Made by a program: the position numbers and the translations under genes
Assembly (NCBI GenBank): GCA_002327445.1
Contig: DCWA01000032.1
Span: forward strand, 136,226-192,867
DNA length: 56,642 nt
Direction of reading: 5' to 3'
Origin: Desulfobacteraceae bacterium UBA2174
GTDB lineage: Bacteria > Desulfobacterota > Desulfobacteria > Desulfobacterales > UBA2174
In this document: piece after piece, positions 26,665 to 35,401 of the stretch
Layout of the letters: each line of letters opens with the position of its first letter
How positions within the stretch are numbered: position 1 is the first letter of the stretch
The notes under the pieces: model-generated
Seen by the model: only the letters and a program-made list of their open reading frames with translations
Database searches by the model: none
What the model was told of the DNA's origin: nothing

Positions 26665-27135
26665 TCATTCCACCACCCACACGGTGCAATCCTTGGCCTG
26701 GTGGATGATGCGGTTGGAGACGCTGCCGAAGAGAAACTCCTCCTTGCGCGAGACCCCCTTGCGGCCGATCACGATGGTCTCCGACTGCGAAGCCTCGGCC
26801 TCGTGCAGAATGCACTCCGCGATGGAGGGGCAGTAGCGCACCTTGATCAGCGGAAAAATCCGCTCCGGCGCGAAGCCTTCGCCCACCAGCACCGCCTTGG
26901 CCGCGTCGACCGCCCGCTCGGCGATTTCCTGTTTTTCAACCATCCAACGATTCCGCTCCGCATCGTCGGCGAAAAAATCCTCTTCCGGCTCGTTGATGAT
27001 GTGCAGCAGGATCAGGTTGAAACGCGGCAGTCCCCCAAGCAGTTTGCCCACGTAGGAAACGGCCCGGCGACTGTTTTCCGATTCATCGACGCCAATCAGG
27101 ATGTTGTGGATCAGTCTGTCGAAGGGCTGGATCAT
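26665..27135 (-). CDS. Universal stress protein, UspA family
   Basis: 156 residues. The N-terminus HNILIGVDESENSRRAV and the ATP signature IGRKGVSRKEEFLFGSVSN are intact. The start ATG overlaps the stop of the upstream kinase-like gene (ATGA, 27132-27135), so Usp and kinase are translationally coupled. It converges with the three-repeat protein gene. Confidence 0.92.
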   Translation of the reverse strand: MIQPFDRLIHNILIGVDESENSRRAVSYVGKLLGGLPRFNLILLHIINEPEEDFFADDAERNRWMVEKQEIAERAVDAAKAVLVGEGFAPERIFPLIKVRYCPSIAECILHEAEASQSETIVIGRKGVSRKEEFLFGSVSNRIIHQAKDCTVWVVE

Positions 27136-28112
27136 TCCCGTTCTCCTTGTCCGAGCGCTTCCCGCGCCTCGTTCAGATCGGCGAGCAACTGACCGGTATG
27201 TTCGTAGAAAATTTCCGCTCCCATGGAAAAATGCAGGGAGATGCGGTTCAGCGGTTCACAAACGTACGGATACACCTTCTTCAGGTTCGCCACCCGGTTG
27301 TGAAAGACGATGTTGAGATCGTCCTCCGTCAGCCGATCGAGCACCTCGGGCCGGTTACGCTTCAGGTCTCCCAACAGCGCATCCCCCTTGCCGAGGATGA
27401 ACATGAATATGTTGCCCAGCCCGAACATGTCGTAGGCAAACATGTTCTCCCGGTGCATGTAGTTGAAATCGAAATCGATCCACCGGTAGTGCCCCGTTTC
27501 CCGGTCGATGATGATGTGATCCCGGCGGATGTCGCCGTGCTTCTCGCGATGATGGTGAAGGAAGCCGATGGCCTCGACGCACCGGATGTAGTTGTTCAGG
27601 ATCTCCGGCAGCGTCTCGTGGTAGTAGGTCTCGTGATCCATTGAAAGATCCTGGATCATGGCGTGCAAGGTGCTGCCGTAGATGTAATCGATGATCCGCA
27701 CGATGTTGCCGGCGTCGTCCTTGACCCAGTACCCGTGCATGAACTGGTCGTGACCGGCCACCAAGTCCAGGATCCGGGCTTCCTTGCGCGGGCTGCGGAA
27801 ACAGTCGAAGCTGAGGCTGGCGATGGAAGCCTTGAATTTTTCGTAGAAAACCAGCTTGACGATCTTGCGGCTGCCGTCTTCGAGGTCGATGCAACGCTTC
27901 ACCCAGTGTTTGACTTCATCGTCGATCCCGAAACGTCCCTCCTTGGCGTTGTGTCCCACCAAGAAAGCCCTATTGCCCAGGAGCGCCACGTCACCATAGG
28001 TGACCTTGAAAAAATCGCTCGTGTCCCGGTGAATCCGCCCGACGTCGTCCCGCGATGGCAGCAGTTGGGCTGCCGCCGCGACGATTCTTTCATCCGTCCA
28101 GGGTTCCTGCAT
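27132..28112 (-). CDS. Protein kinase-like protein coupled to a Usp
   Basis: 326 residues. Kinase-fold marks: a Lys in KIVKLVFYEKF, Glu in SPRKEARILDL, hinge-like DYIYGSTLHAMI, catalytic loop HGDIRRDHIIID with the Asp but His where Asn is usual, and IDFDFNYM in place of DFG. This fits an atypical Ser/Thr or small-molecule kinase; the Asn change may alter metal binding. The start is ATG 28112 with GGAG upstream; the frame extends 7 codons further. Its end overlaps the usp start. The substrate is unknown, with the coupled Usp an obvious candidate. Confidence 0.78.
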   Translation of the reverse strand: MQEPWTDERIVAAAAQLLPSRDDVGRIHRDTSDFFKVTYGDVALLGNRAFLVGHNAKEGRFGIDDEVKHWVKRCIDLEDGSRKIVKLVFYEKFKASIASLSFDCFRSPRKEARILDLVAGHDQFMHGYWVKDDAGNIVRIIDYIYGSTLHAMIQDLSMDHETYYHETLPEILNNYIRCVEAIGFLHHHREKHGDIRRDHIIIDRETGHYRWIDFDFNYMHRENMFAYDMFGLGNIFMFILGKGDALLGDLKRNRPEVLDRLTEDDLNIVFHNRVANLKKVYPYVCEPLNRISLHFSMGAEIFYEHTGQLLADLNEAREALGQGERE

Positions 28113-28189
28113 CGCCACTCCACTAAATTCCAAGTTCAGAATTCCGCGCCCTCCCCTTCATTACTTGGCCATACTGAAGGAAGAGGGAG

Positions 28190-28610
28190 GTTGAAGCAAG
28201 AAAAATCTGAAAATCAAAATTCGAAACTCCAAAAGACAAATTCCAAATTCCAAGACTACAGATTCCAAACAAAATGACAATATTCAAACAAACAATATAC
28301 AAACAAAAGCAAAGGCAAAAAGCTTAAATTCGAAATTCGAATCACGAAATTCGAAACAAATTCAAATGTTCAAAATTCAAATGTTCAAAACGAACACACT
28401 TCTGATAATCTTCGAAATTCCTTTCGAGGTTTTCTTCTTCGAAAACTATAGAAGGTTTCATTAAAGCCTTTGTTTCTAATTTTTGTAATTTGAATTTTAA
28501 GCCTTGTTTCGAATTTCGAATTTCGTGCTTCGTGCTTGCCCTTTGTTTATTGTTTTGAATTTGTTCACTTGGTATTTGGTTACTTGTTTTTTTTGTTTTA
28601 TTGTTTGTCT
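28190..28610. repeat. AT-rich TTCGAA foldback repeat, copy A
   Basis: A non-coding AT-rich block with many AAATTCGAAATTCGAA-type boxes. The left arm (~28320-28400) is inversely repeated in the right arm (~28500-28550), so it can fold back on itself. The core CTTCGAAATTCCTTTCGAGG and GAAGGTTTCATTA recurs at 54870-55160. It fills most of the gap between two divergent genes (28113-28686), where promoters for both must also lie. Confidence 0.75.
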
Positions 28611-28686
28611 TCTTCCCCTCTTCCGAAAATGGTGATAGGCTTTTTAATACATGGATCCAAACCTGAATTCACAAGGAGCGGCAGCC

Positions 28687-29745
28687 ATGAAAATCCAGCC
28701 CAAGGTGGAAACGTATCTCAAGGAGCGCTTCGGGCCATCGACCCGCCTGCTGGCCGTGGATCCCCTCGGCGAGGGCGTGCACGGCACCGCCTACCGGATC
28801 GCCTTCGCCACGCCCAAGGGCGAGCAGCGCCTCATCATGAAGACCCTCTTTCGATCTCGCTTCGGCCACGATCACTATTCGGACCGGGCCCAGGTCCTGC
28901 TGCTGGCCCAGTCCAACTTCAACGAGATGCCCAAGCACGTGCGGGCCACGGACGTGGTGGGAGAGACGCCGGACCACCTCATTTCGGTCAAGGACGCCCG
29001 GGAATTCTACATCTTCATGGAGGAGGCCGAGGGGGCCTCGTACTTCGAGGACCTCGACGCGATCCTCCGGCGGAGACGCCTCACCGACCTGGACCGGCAG
29101 CGGGCCCGGATGCTGGCGCATTTCATCGCCGAGGTTCACGGCAACCGCTACCGCGGCCCGGACGCCTCGATCCTCTACCGCCGCCGCATCCGCGACCTCA
29201 TTGGCCACGGCGAGTGCATCATGGGGATCATCGACGCCTGGGACACGGTGGATTTCGCCACCGACGCGGAGCTGGTTTCCTACGCCGAAAATTGCCTCCC
29301 CTGGTGGGGCCGGATCCGGGACCGGAGCGAGCGGCTCTGCAGCGTCCACGGAGACTACCATCCGGGAAACATCCGCCTGCGGGGGGACGATTTCGTCCTG
29401 CTGGACCGCAGCCGGGGAAGCTGGGGCGAGCCGGCCGACGACGTTTCCTGCCTCGGCATCAACTACATCCACTACGCCCTCAAGGACCGGGGCGCCTTCG
29501 AGGGCCCCTTCGCCGAACTTTTTGACCTCTTTTTGGCTGCCTATCTGGAAAAAAACCAGGACTCCGGGTTCTTCGAAGTCTGCCAGCCTTTTTTCGCCTT
29601 TCGCGTCCTGGTTATCGCCAACCCCAAGTTCTACCCGGACAATCCGGACACGATCCGCCGCCTTCTCCTCAACTTTGGATTTTCGGTCCTGGCGGCCGAC
29701 CGTTTCGAACCGCGGCGCATTGCGTCCTATCTGGAGCGGAAATGA
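28687..29745 (+). CDS. APH-type phosphotransferase (COG2187-like)
   Basis: 352 residues of the aminoglycoside phosphotransferase/choline kinase fold. VHGDYHPGNIRLRG is the catalytic loop (Asp base, Asn metal ligand), and LLDRSRGSWGEPADD supplies the second metal Asp. The start is ATG 28687, 9 bases after AAGGAG. Its stop overlaps the start of an APS-kinase-like gene (ATGA). In many bacteria these two parts are fused into one protein; here they are separate coupled genes. The substrate is unknown, and resistance is not implied. Confidence 0.85.
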   Translation: MKIQPKVETYLKERFGPSTRLLAVDPLGEGVHGTAYRIAFATPKGEQRLIMKTLFRSRFGHDHYSDRAQVLLLAQSNFNEMPKHVRATDVVGETPDHLISVKDAREFYIFMEEAEGASYFEDLDAILRRRRLTDLDRQRARMLAHFIAEVHGNRYRGPDASILYRRRIRDLIGHGECIMGIIDAWDTVDFATDAELVSYAENCLPWWGRIRDRSERLCSVHGDYHPGNIRLRGDDFVLLDRSRGSWGEPADDVSCLGINYIHYALKDRGAFEGPFAELFDLFLAAYLEKNQDSGFFEVCQPFFAFRVLVIANPKFYPDNPDTIRRLLLNFGFSVLAADRFEPRRIASYLERK

Positions 29746-30320
29746 ACTTCTGCCTCTGGCTCACCGGCCTGCCCGGCTCTGGCAAAAGCACGATCTTGAA
29801 GGAACTGCTCCCCCTGATGGATGCCGCGGGAATTCATCCCGTCGTTCTCAGCCTCGACCACATCCGGCGTATCGTGACTCCCGATCCGACTTACACCGAG
29901 GAGGAGAGGCGCATCGTCTACCGGTCCCTGGCCGTAATGGCCCACCTCCTGGTGACCGAAGGCCGGCGCCACGTCATCATCGACGCCACCGCCAACCGGC
30001 GCGCCTACCGGGACCTGGCGCGACAATTGATCCCCGATTTCGCCGAAATCCACATCCATTGTCCCCTGGAGACCTGCCAGGAGCGGGAGGCCACCCGCCA
30101 GGGCCAGCCGGTGGAAAGGGACCTCTATATAAAAGCCGCCGCGGGGACCCTTCGCGGCGCCATGCCTGGGGTGACCACCGCCTACGAGACGCCGGAAGAT
30201 CCCGAACTACTGGTTCCCTCGGACCGCATTTCTCCGCGACAGGCCGCCGAACGGATCATGGCCTACCTGGGCTCGCGCTGGCCCGCTCACTGCCTTCGAC
30301 GCCAGCAGTCTTCCCGGTGA
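29742..30320 (+). CDS. APS kinase-like P-loop kinase (COG0645/CysC-like)
   Basis: 192 residues. Walker A WLTGLPGSGKST, LSLDHIRRIV (nucleotide/substrate loop), IIDATANRRAYRD, and a CysC-like region CPLETCQEREATRQG with YETPEDPEL. Related to adenylylsulfate kinase but without sulfate-assimilation neighbours, so it is probably a partner of the coupled phosphotransferase. Its last 34 bases overlap tail to tail with the B12-activation-like gene on the other strand. Confidence 0.83.
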   Translation: MNFCLWLTGLPGSGKSTILKELLPLMDAAGIHPVVLSLDHIRRIVTPDPTYTEEERRIVYRSLAVMAHLLVTEGRRHVIIDATANRRAYRDLARQLIPDFAEIHIHCPLETCQEREATRQGQPVERDLYIKAAAGTLRGAMPGVTTAYETPEDPELLVPSDRISPRQAAERIMAYLGSRWPAHCLRRQQSSR

Positions 30321-30964
30321 CGGCAGAGGTGGCAGGCCGATCCCACCGTCGATCCACCGTAGCCCGGTCCGATGCCGATCAAGCCGACGGCCGATTTCAA
30401 CGGATGCATCACCCCCCGGGGCGACAGCTCCAGCCCGGCCTCGGCCAGGGGCAGCAGGCCGCAGAGGACGTGGACATCTTCCACCGGCCAGCCGGCCAGT
30501 GACCCCGGGCTGATGCGCGGCCCCACACCCCATCGCCGCTGCCGGGCCTCGGTTTCGGCCACGGCGGCGGCCGCGTCGGCCACCTTGCCCAGGGCCATCA
30601 CCCCGATGCAGTCGAGCAGGTAGCCCTCCAGGCGATCCGCGCGGCCCGCTTCCCGGTCGAGACGCGGGCCGATGGACACGGCGGCCACCAGGGCCCGGCG
30701 CGCGCCGGCCAGCAGCCGGGCATGCGGGCCGATTCGAAGGGACCGCCGCCGGCCGCCTTCGGCCCGCACCTCGGCGCCCTCGCCGCTTACCGCCGTCACC
30801 GCCACCCAGCGGTGGACGATCACCGGGTCCAGAAGCGCTGGCACCCTTTCCAGGGCCGTCTCCACGGCGCGAACCAGCCAGGGCGGGCAGGGCCGGCCGC
30901 GATACAGGGCCGCCGTGACCTCGGCGGCCTCGATGGTTACAGCCATGTCGCGCCGGATGGCCAT
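30287..30964 (-). CDS. Vitamin B12-dependent methionine synthase activation domain-like protein
   Basis: 225 residues, starting MAIRRDMAVTIEAAEVTAAL. Blocks such as AVSIGPRLDREAGRADRLEGYLLDCIG and GPRISPGSLAGWPVEDV recall the AdoMet-binding activation domain of MetH, found as a separate protein next to corrinoid methyltransferases. The C-terminus adds C-x2-C-x5-C (CHLCRHREDC), which may bind iron-sulfur or zinc. The ATG shares one base with the upstream stop (TAATG), so it is coupled to the ASKHA activator gene. It probably helps reductive methylation or reactivation of the corrinoid protein. Confidence 0.8.
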   Translation of the reverse strand: MAIRRDMAVTIEAAEVTAALYRGRPCPPWLVRAVETALERVPALLDPVIVHRWVAVTAVSGEGAEVRAEGGRRRSLRIGPHARLLAGARRALVAAVSIGPRLDREAGRADRLEGYLLDCIGVMALGKVADAAAAVAETEARQRRWGVGPRISPGSLAGWPVEDVHVLCGLLPLAEAGLELSPRGVMHPLKSAVGLIGIGPGYGGSTVGSACHLCRHREDCWRRRQ

Positions 30965-32781
30965 TAATCCCCCTGGCCCGCCTGGTCCGGAAACGCCAGG
31001 GCCCCCACGAACTGCGCGTTGAAGCCCGGGTCCCCGGCCATCTCCACGAACTGCATGCCGTCCTGGATCCGGCGCACCTGCCCGGCCTTGCGCCGATCGA
31101 TCAGGGCCATCACCGCCCCCACGCCGGCCAGGTTGTCCCTCGGCTGCACCGCCCCGATGACCTCCGGCGCCGGCAGCATGCCGATGCCCACGGCGCTGCG
31201 CCAGTCGAAGCGCGCCCCGAAGGCCCCGGTCAGCACGGTCCGATCCACCCGGGTCACGCCGGCGCGCTGCATGAGAAACCGGATGCCCACCGCCACGGCC
31301 GCCTTGGCCAACTGGACCTGGCGCACATCTTGCTGGGTGACGGCGATTTCGGCGCCGCCGCCGGCACGGTCGGCCGCCGCCAGCACGAAGCGGCACCCCC
31401 GGCCGTTGGCGTCGCAGACCACGCCGGGATGTTGCGGATCGAAGCGGCCGTCGCGGCCCAAGGCACCGGCCCGGCGCAGGGCCCAGACGGCATCGATGAT
31501 CCCGGAGCCGCACAGGCCCAGGGGGGGACGGTCCGCTCCGCCCATCACATGGTAGCGGATGCGGCCCGCCTCGAAGGTCACCCGGTCCACGGCCCCGGGC
31601 ACGGCGCGCATGCCGCTGGAGATCCGCGCGCCTTCCAGAGCCGGCCCGGTGGCGCAGCTCGTGGCCCACAGGCCGCCGCCCCGGCCGAGAACGATTTCCC
31701 CGTTGGTGCCGATGTCCACCAGCAGCGTCGCCGCGTCGCGCCGGTGCGTGCCGTCGGCGAGCACGGCGGCCACGGTGTCCCCGCCCACGAATCCGGAAAC
31801 GAGGGGAAACATCTCCACCGGGGTGTTCGGGCTGAGCTCTAGGCCGAGGCTGGCGGCGGTGAGGGGGGGAAAACGGCGCGCCGCCGGCAGGTAGGGCGCT
31901 ACCCCGATGGTATGGGGGTGCAGCCCGGCAAGCAGGTGGGCCATGGTGGGATTGGCCGCCACGGTGACGGCGTCCACGTCCTCGGCCGACACCCCGGCGC
32001 GCGCCAGGAGGGCGGCCATGAGCCGGTTGAAGCCGTCCCGCACCAGGCCCTGCAATGCCTCGAGCCCGTCCGGCTGCCGGTCGCAGTGGGCGATGCGGCT
32101 GATCACGTCCTCTCCGATGCTCCGCTGGGGGTTGAGGGCCGCCAGGCCGGCCACCGTGCCGCCGGTGGCGAGGTCGCACAGGTAGGCCGCCAAGGTGGTG
32201 GTCCCCACGTCCAGGGCCATGCCGAGGCGCCGGGGGCGGTGCCCCGGCCAGACGGCGGTGACGCCTCGCCGGCGGTGGACCACGAGGGTCAAATCCTGCT
32301 CCGCCGCCCCGGGCCGGCTCAACTGCCGGGCCAGGGGCAGATCGGTGAATCGCACCCCCGGCATACCGGTGGCGGAGGCCCGCCGGGCGAGCCATTCGAT
32401 CAGGCCGGTGGCCTTTCCTTCCAGGATTCGGGGCGGTGCGGCCCGGTCCAGAAAGCAGCGCCCCACCGCCGGATCGGGGTCCATGAGCGGCGGGAGACCG
32501 TCCTTGCCCATGGCGGCCGCCGGATCGAGGGAGGCATCGGGGACCGTCACCTCGACCGGCCCCACAAAGCGAACCTGGCAGGCCAGCCGGTGCCCGGCTT
32601 CCAGCTCGGCCGGGATCAGGTGGTTTCGCTCCGCTTCGGTGGGCGGAGCCAGGTGCGCGGAAGGGCGGCAGACGATCCGGCATTTGCCGCAGATTCCCCT
32701 TCCGCCGCAGTCCATACGGATGCCGTGGAGATCGGCGCCGTCGCCGAGGACTTCGCCCGGTTGGACCTTGAAAACGATCAT
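30964..32781 (-). CDS. ASKHA-domain 2Fe-2S corrinoid activation protein (RamA/DUF4445-like)
   Basis: 605 residues. The N-terminal ferredoxin domain (1-80) has 2Fe-2S ligands C25, C31, C34 and C68 (CGGRGICGKC...). It is followed by the ASKHA ATPase region with ALDVGTTTLAAYL, LVDIGTNGEIVL and VSGFVGGDT. Such proteins use ATP to reduce Co(II) corrinoid to Co(I) so that methyltransferases can restart. The neighbouring corrinoid methyl-transfer genes support this role. It lies 16 bases after the RpiR gene on the same strand; no clear Shine-Dalgarno is visible at ATG 32781. Confidence 0.88.
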   Translation of the reverse strand: MIVFKVQPGEVLGDGADLHGIRMDCGGRGICGKCRIVCRPSAHLAPPTEAERNHLIPAELEAGHRLACQVRFVGPVEVTVPDASLDPAAAMGKDGLPPLMDPDPAVGRCFLDRAAPPRILEGKATGLIEWLARRASATGMPGVRFTDLPLARQLSRPGAAEQDLTLVVHRRRGVTAVWPGHRPRRLGMALDVGTTTLAAYLCDLATGGTVAGLAALNPQRSIGEDVISRIAHCDRQPDGLEALQGLVRDGFNRLMAALLARAGVSAEDVDAVTVAANPTMAHLLAGLHPHTIGVAPYLPAARRFPPLTAASLGLELSPNTPVEMFPLVSGFVGGDTVAAVLADGTHRRDAATLLVDIGTNGEIVLGRGGGLWATSCATGPALEGARISSGMRAVPGAVDRVTFEAGRIRYHVMGGADRPPLGLCGSGIIDAVWALRRAGALGRDGRFDPQHPGVVCDANGRGCRFVLAAADRAGGGAEIAVTQQDVRQVQLAKAAVAVGIRFLMQRAGVTRVDRTVLTGAFGARFDWRSAVGIGMLPAPEVIGAVQPRDNLAGVGAVMALIDRRKAGQVRRIQDGMQFVEMAGDPGFNAQFVGALAFPDQAGQGD

Positions 32782-32797
32782 CGCAGGGTGTCCGGTT

Positions 32798-33706
32798 CTA
32801 TTCGCAGGGGTTGGAATGGCCTTCGGGCAGCCGTTTCATATTGAAAAGCACGTCGTTTTCCCAGTAGGACTGTTCGAGCTTTTCCTGGTGCCGTTTGAGA
32901 TCCGGCCCGCAGCGGCTGGCCAGCTCCATAATCAGATAGTTGACCAGACACGAAAGGGTCGTAGGACTGCCGATGAGGGGGATATGGGCCGAGGGGGCCA
33001 CCAGCCGCTCGTCGGCGCAGTGCAGCAGCGGGCAGGCGGTGGAGTCCGTGATGACCACGAGCTGCTGGCCCATCCGTTTGGTCAGGTTGCCGAGACGAAT
33101 AAGCTCGTTGGGATAGCGGGACTGGGCGACGATGACCACCAGCAGGTCGGCGGGGGCGATGGTCAACCAGTCGATGGTGGTTCTGTCACTGCCTTTGAGA
33201 ATCCGGATGCCGCCGCGGATCTTGGTCAACGACCAGCCCAGGTAGTAGGCCGTGCTGTAGGAGAGGCGCGAGCCGATGACGTAGATCTGGGCGCTGGTTT
33301 GCAGCAGGGAGACCACCCGGTCCACATCTTCCATGTCGGTATGCTCGTAGAGTTGGCGCAGGTTGTCCATCTCTTCGTAGACCACGCGCTGGAAACGCTT
33401 GGCCCGGGGCTCCAGGGCCACGGTCATTTCCATGCGGTCCAGCAGGGTGAGGTCGGTATTGACGAAATCCCTCAACGCCTGCTTGAACTCGGCGTAGCCG
33501 CTGTAGCCCAACTGCCCAACGAAACGCACCACCGTGGCCTCGCTGACGCCACAGGCCCGGGCCAGCTCGGCCACCGTCATGAATATCACCTGGCGCAGGT
33601 GCTCGATGACATAAGCCGCCAGGATGCGGCTCTTGGGCGTCAATTCCGCCCGGAAGGCTGAAATCCGCTCCACCACCGACTGCAACGCGCTTTCCGCGAT
33701 TTCCAT
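32798..33706 (-). CDS. RpiR/MurR-family transcriptional regulator
   Basis: 302 residues. N-terminal HTH_6 domain (~1-80; TPKSRILAAYVIEHL, FMTVAELARACGVSEATVVR) and a C-terminal SIS domain (~125-265; IYVIGSRLSYSTAYYL, VVIVAQSRYPNELI). The SIS domain of such regulators binds phosphorylated or amino effectors. It is divergent from the sox operon, and perfect palindromes in the shared gap are probably its operators. AAAGGA precedes the ATG. It heads a likely three-gene unit with the corrinoid activators. Confidence 0.9.
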   Translation of the reverse strand: MEIAESALQSVVERISAFRAELTPKSRILAAYVIEHLRQVIFMTVAELARACGVSEATVVRFVGQLGYSGYAEFKQALRDFVNTDLTLLDRMEMTVALEPRAKRFQRVVYEEMDNLRQLYEHTDMEDVDRVVSLLQTSAQIYVIGSRLSYSTAYYLGWSLTKIRGGIRILKGSDRTTIDWLTIAPADLLVVIVAQSRYPNELIRLGNLTKRMGQQLVVITDSTACPLLHCADERLVAPSAHIPLIGSPTTLSCLVNYLIMELASRCGPDLKRHQEKLEQSYWENDVLFNMKRLPEGHSNPCE

Positions 33707-33742
33707 CTGCCGTCCTTTCGCCGAGCCGCACGGTCAAAGATG

Positions 33743-33760
33743 ATGAAATTTTAATTTCAT
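33743..33760. promoter_or_regulatory. Palindromic operator candidate near rpiR start
   Basis: Perfect inverted repeat ATGAAATT-TT-AATTTCAT. A single half-site AATTTCAT recurs at 33829-33836 and a related palindrome lies in the sox promoter (34101-34112). On the minus strand it lies about 35 bases downstream of a TTGACA box (33801-33796), suiting autorepression of rpiR. Confidence 0.6.
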
Positions 33761-34087
33761 TTGGCGGCAAACAGTGTCACTCCGCCCACCATGTCTGTCA
33801 AATCCCCCAACTATCTTTAATCAAAACTAATTTCATGATTATCCAAGTAGCGGACCCCGCCGCCGGGACAAATGAAGCCGTGCTTCCAGACAGCTCCTTC
33901 ATATGCTTGATCAAACTTGCAGTTATCAAATCCAGGGAGGGAAAGCAAGCCCGAATCCGAACATAGAAATCCGCAAACAGCTGTTAAAACGGATATAATT
34001 TTTTTCCGGGAACCACACCAGACAGGGGGCGAGGCCGCTGGAGACGGCGGGCGGAAATTTTTCGGCCCCTCGAGGGCAAAATATGTC

Positions 34088-34118
34088 TTGACTATTTTTG
34101 TTTCATTTGAAATATAAA
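34088..34118 (+). promoter_or_regulatory. Likely promoter of the sox-methyltransferase operon with embedded palindrome
   Basis: TTGACT (34088-34093) and TATAAA (34113-34118) are separated by 19 bases, and the spacer ends with the palindrome TTTCATTTGAAA (34101-34112), which shares TGAAAT/ATTTCA half-sites with the operator near rpiR. The position suits repression by RpiR. The rest of the 461-base gap (33707-34167) shows no gene. Confidence 0.55.
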
Positions 34119-34167
34119 TTTTCGCGTCCAATGAATGTCAATCATAAAAAATTTCCCTGGAGGCCCC

Positions 34168-35388
34168 ATGCTCGGCCTGCGCAAACGGATCTGGACCCCG
34201 CGGCCCGTCAAGAGCAGCTATGATGCCGTGATCATCGGCGGCGGGCTCCACGGCCTGGCCACCGCCTACTTCCTGGCCCGTGACCACGGCATCACCAACG
34301 TGGCCGTCATCGAAAAGCGCTTCATCGGCTTCGGCGGCTCGGGCCGCAACACGGCCATCGTGCGCGCCAACCAGCGCACCCAGGAAAACCTTCCTCTATA
34401 TAAGGAGGCCCTGGATCTGTGGCCCGTGCTCACCCGCGAGCTCGACTTCAACCTGATGTTCCACAACTGTGGCAACCTCAACCTCGCCCATGGCGAAGCG
34501 GCGTTGAAGGCCATGCGCCTGCAGGTCTCCTCGGCCCGGTTTCTCGGCATCGACAGCCGCCTCCTCGATCCCAAGGAGTGCAAGGATCTGGTGCCGGCGC
34601 TGGATATTTCCCAACGCCCCCGCTATCCCATCACCGGCGGCATGTATCACCCACCCGGCGGCATCGTGCGCCACGACGCCGTGGTCTGGGGGCTGGCCAA
34701 GGGGTGCAGCCGCCGCGGGGTGCACATCCACCAGGGCACCGAGGTCACGGGCATCGGCTTCGAGAGGGGGAAGGTCGCCTGGGTGGACACCGACCGGGGA
34801 AAAATCCGCACCCCCCGGGTGCTCAACGCCGCCGGCGGGTACTCGGCGGGCATCGCCTCCCGGCTGATGGGCCTGCGGCTGCCCATCAGCGTGCTCACCA
34901 TCCAGGCCATGGTCACCCAGCCCCTCAAACCGCTGCTGCACCACGTGATCTCCTCCGGGGCCTACCACTGCTACGCCAACCAGACGCTGAAAGGCGAGAT
35001 CGTCACCGGGGCCCACATGGACCCATGGCCCAACTTCACCACCCAGACCACCGCCGCCTACATCAAGCACCAGGCCGAGTTCGTCACCGAGTTTCTCCCT
35101 TGCCTCAAGGGAGCCAAGTTCATGCGCATCTGGGGGGGACTGGCCGACATGACGCCCGACATGGCCCCCATCATCGACGGCCACGTACCGGCCGAAGGCT
35201 GTTTCATCGACTGCGGCTGGGGATACTTCGGCTTCAAGTCGTCCACCGTCACCGGCCGCTACATGGCCCGCTACATGGCCACCGGCGAGTGCCCGGAGAT
35301 CCTCGAACCCTTTGCCCTCAAACGTTTCCAGGAGCACCGGCTCATGGGGGAAACCGCGGCGCTGGTGGACTACAGCGCCAACAACTGA
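34168..35388 (+). CDS. soxB: Sarcosine oxidase beta subunit-like FAD-dependent oxidoreductase
   Basis: 406 residues. N-terminal FAD-binding Rossmann motif DAVIIGGGLHGLATAYFLA, a DAO/SoxB fold, and a C-terminal FAD loop with GGLADMTPDMAPIIDG and CGWGYFGFKSS. In heterotetrameric sarcosine oxidase this subunit oxidises the N-methyl amine and holds the flavins. Adjacent soxD, soxA and soxG genes confirm the complex. The start at ATG 34168 follows TGGAGG; ATG 34135 is an in-frame alternative. Confidence 0.92.
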   Translation: MLGLRKRIWTPRPVKSSYDAVIIGGGLHGLATAYFLARDHGITNVAVIEKRFIGFGGSGRNTAIVRANQRTQENLPLYKEALDLWPVLTRELDFNLMFHNCGNLNLAHGEAALKAMRLQVSSARFLGIDSRLLDPKECKDLVPALDISQRPRYPITGGMYHPPGGIVRHDAVVWGLAKGCSRRGVHIHQGTEVTGIGFERGKVAWVDTDRGKIRTPRVLNAAGGYSAGIASRLMGLRLPISVLTIQAMVTQPLKPLLHHVISSGAYHCYANQTLKGEIVTGAHMDPWPNFTTQTTAAYIKHQAEFVTEFLPCLKGAKFMRIWGGLADMTPDMAPIIDGHVPAEGCFIDCGWGYFGFKSSTVTGRYMARYMATGECPEILEPFALKRFQEHRLMGETAALVDYSANN

Positions 35389-35401
35389 CGGGACCATCAT
35401 C

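Noticed and set aside
29742..30320. Calling this gene cysC (sulfate assimilation)
   Set aside because: The P-loop kinase is CysC-like, but neighbours are a phosphotransferase and stress genes, and fused homologues are predicted kinases of other function.
30965..32683. Upstream extension of the B12-activation-like frame to 798 codons
   Set aside because: The first 573 codons are Gly/Arg/Pro-rich shadow of the ASKHA gene in another frame; only the part from ATG 30964 is family-like.
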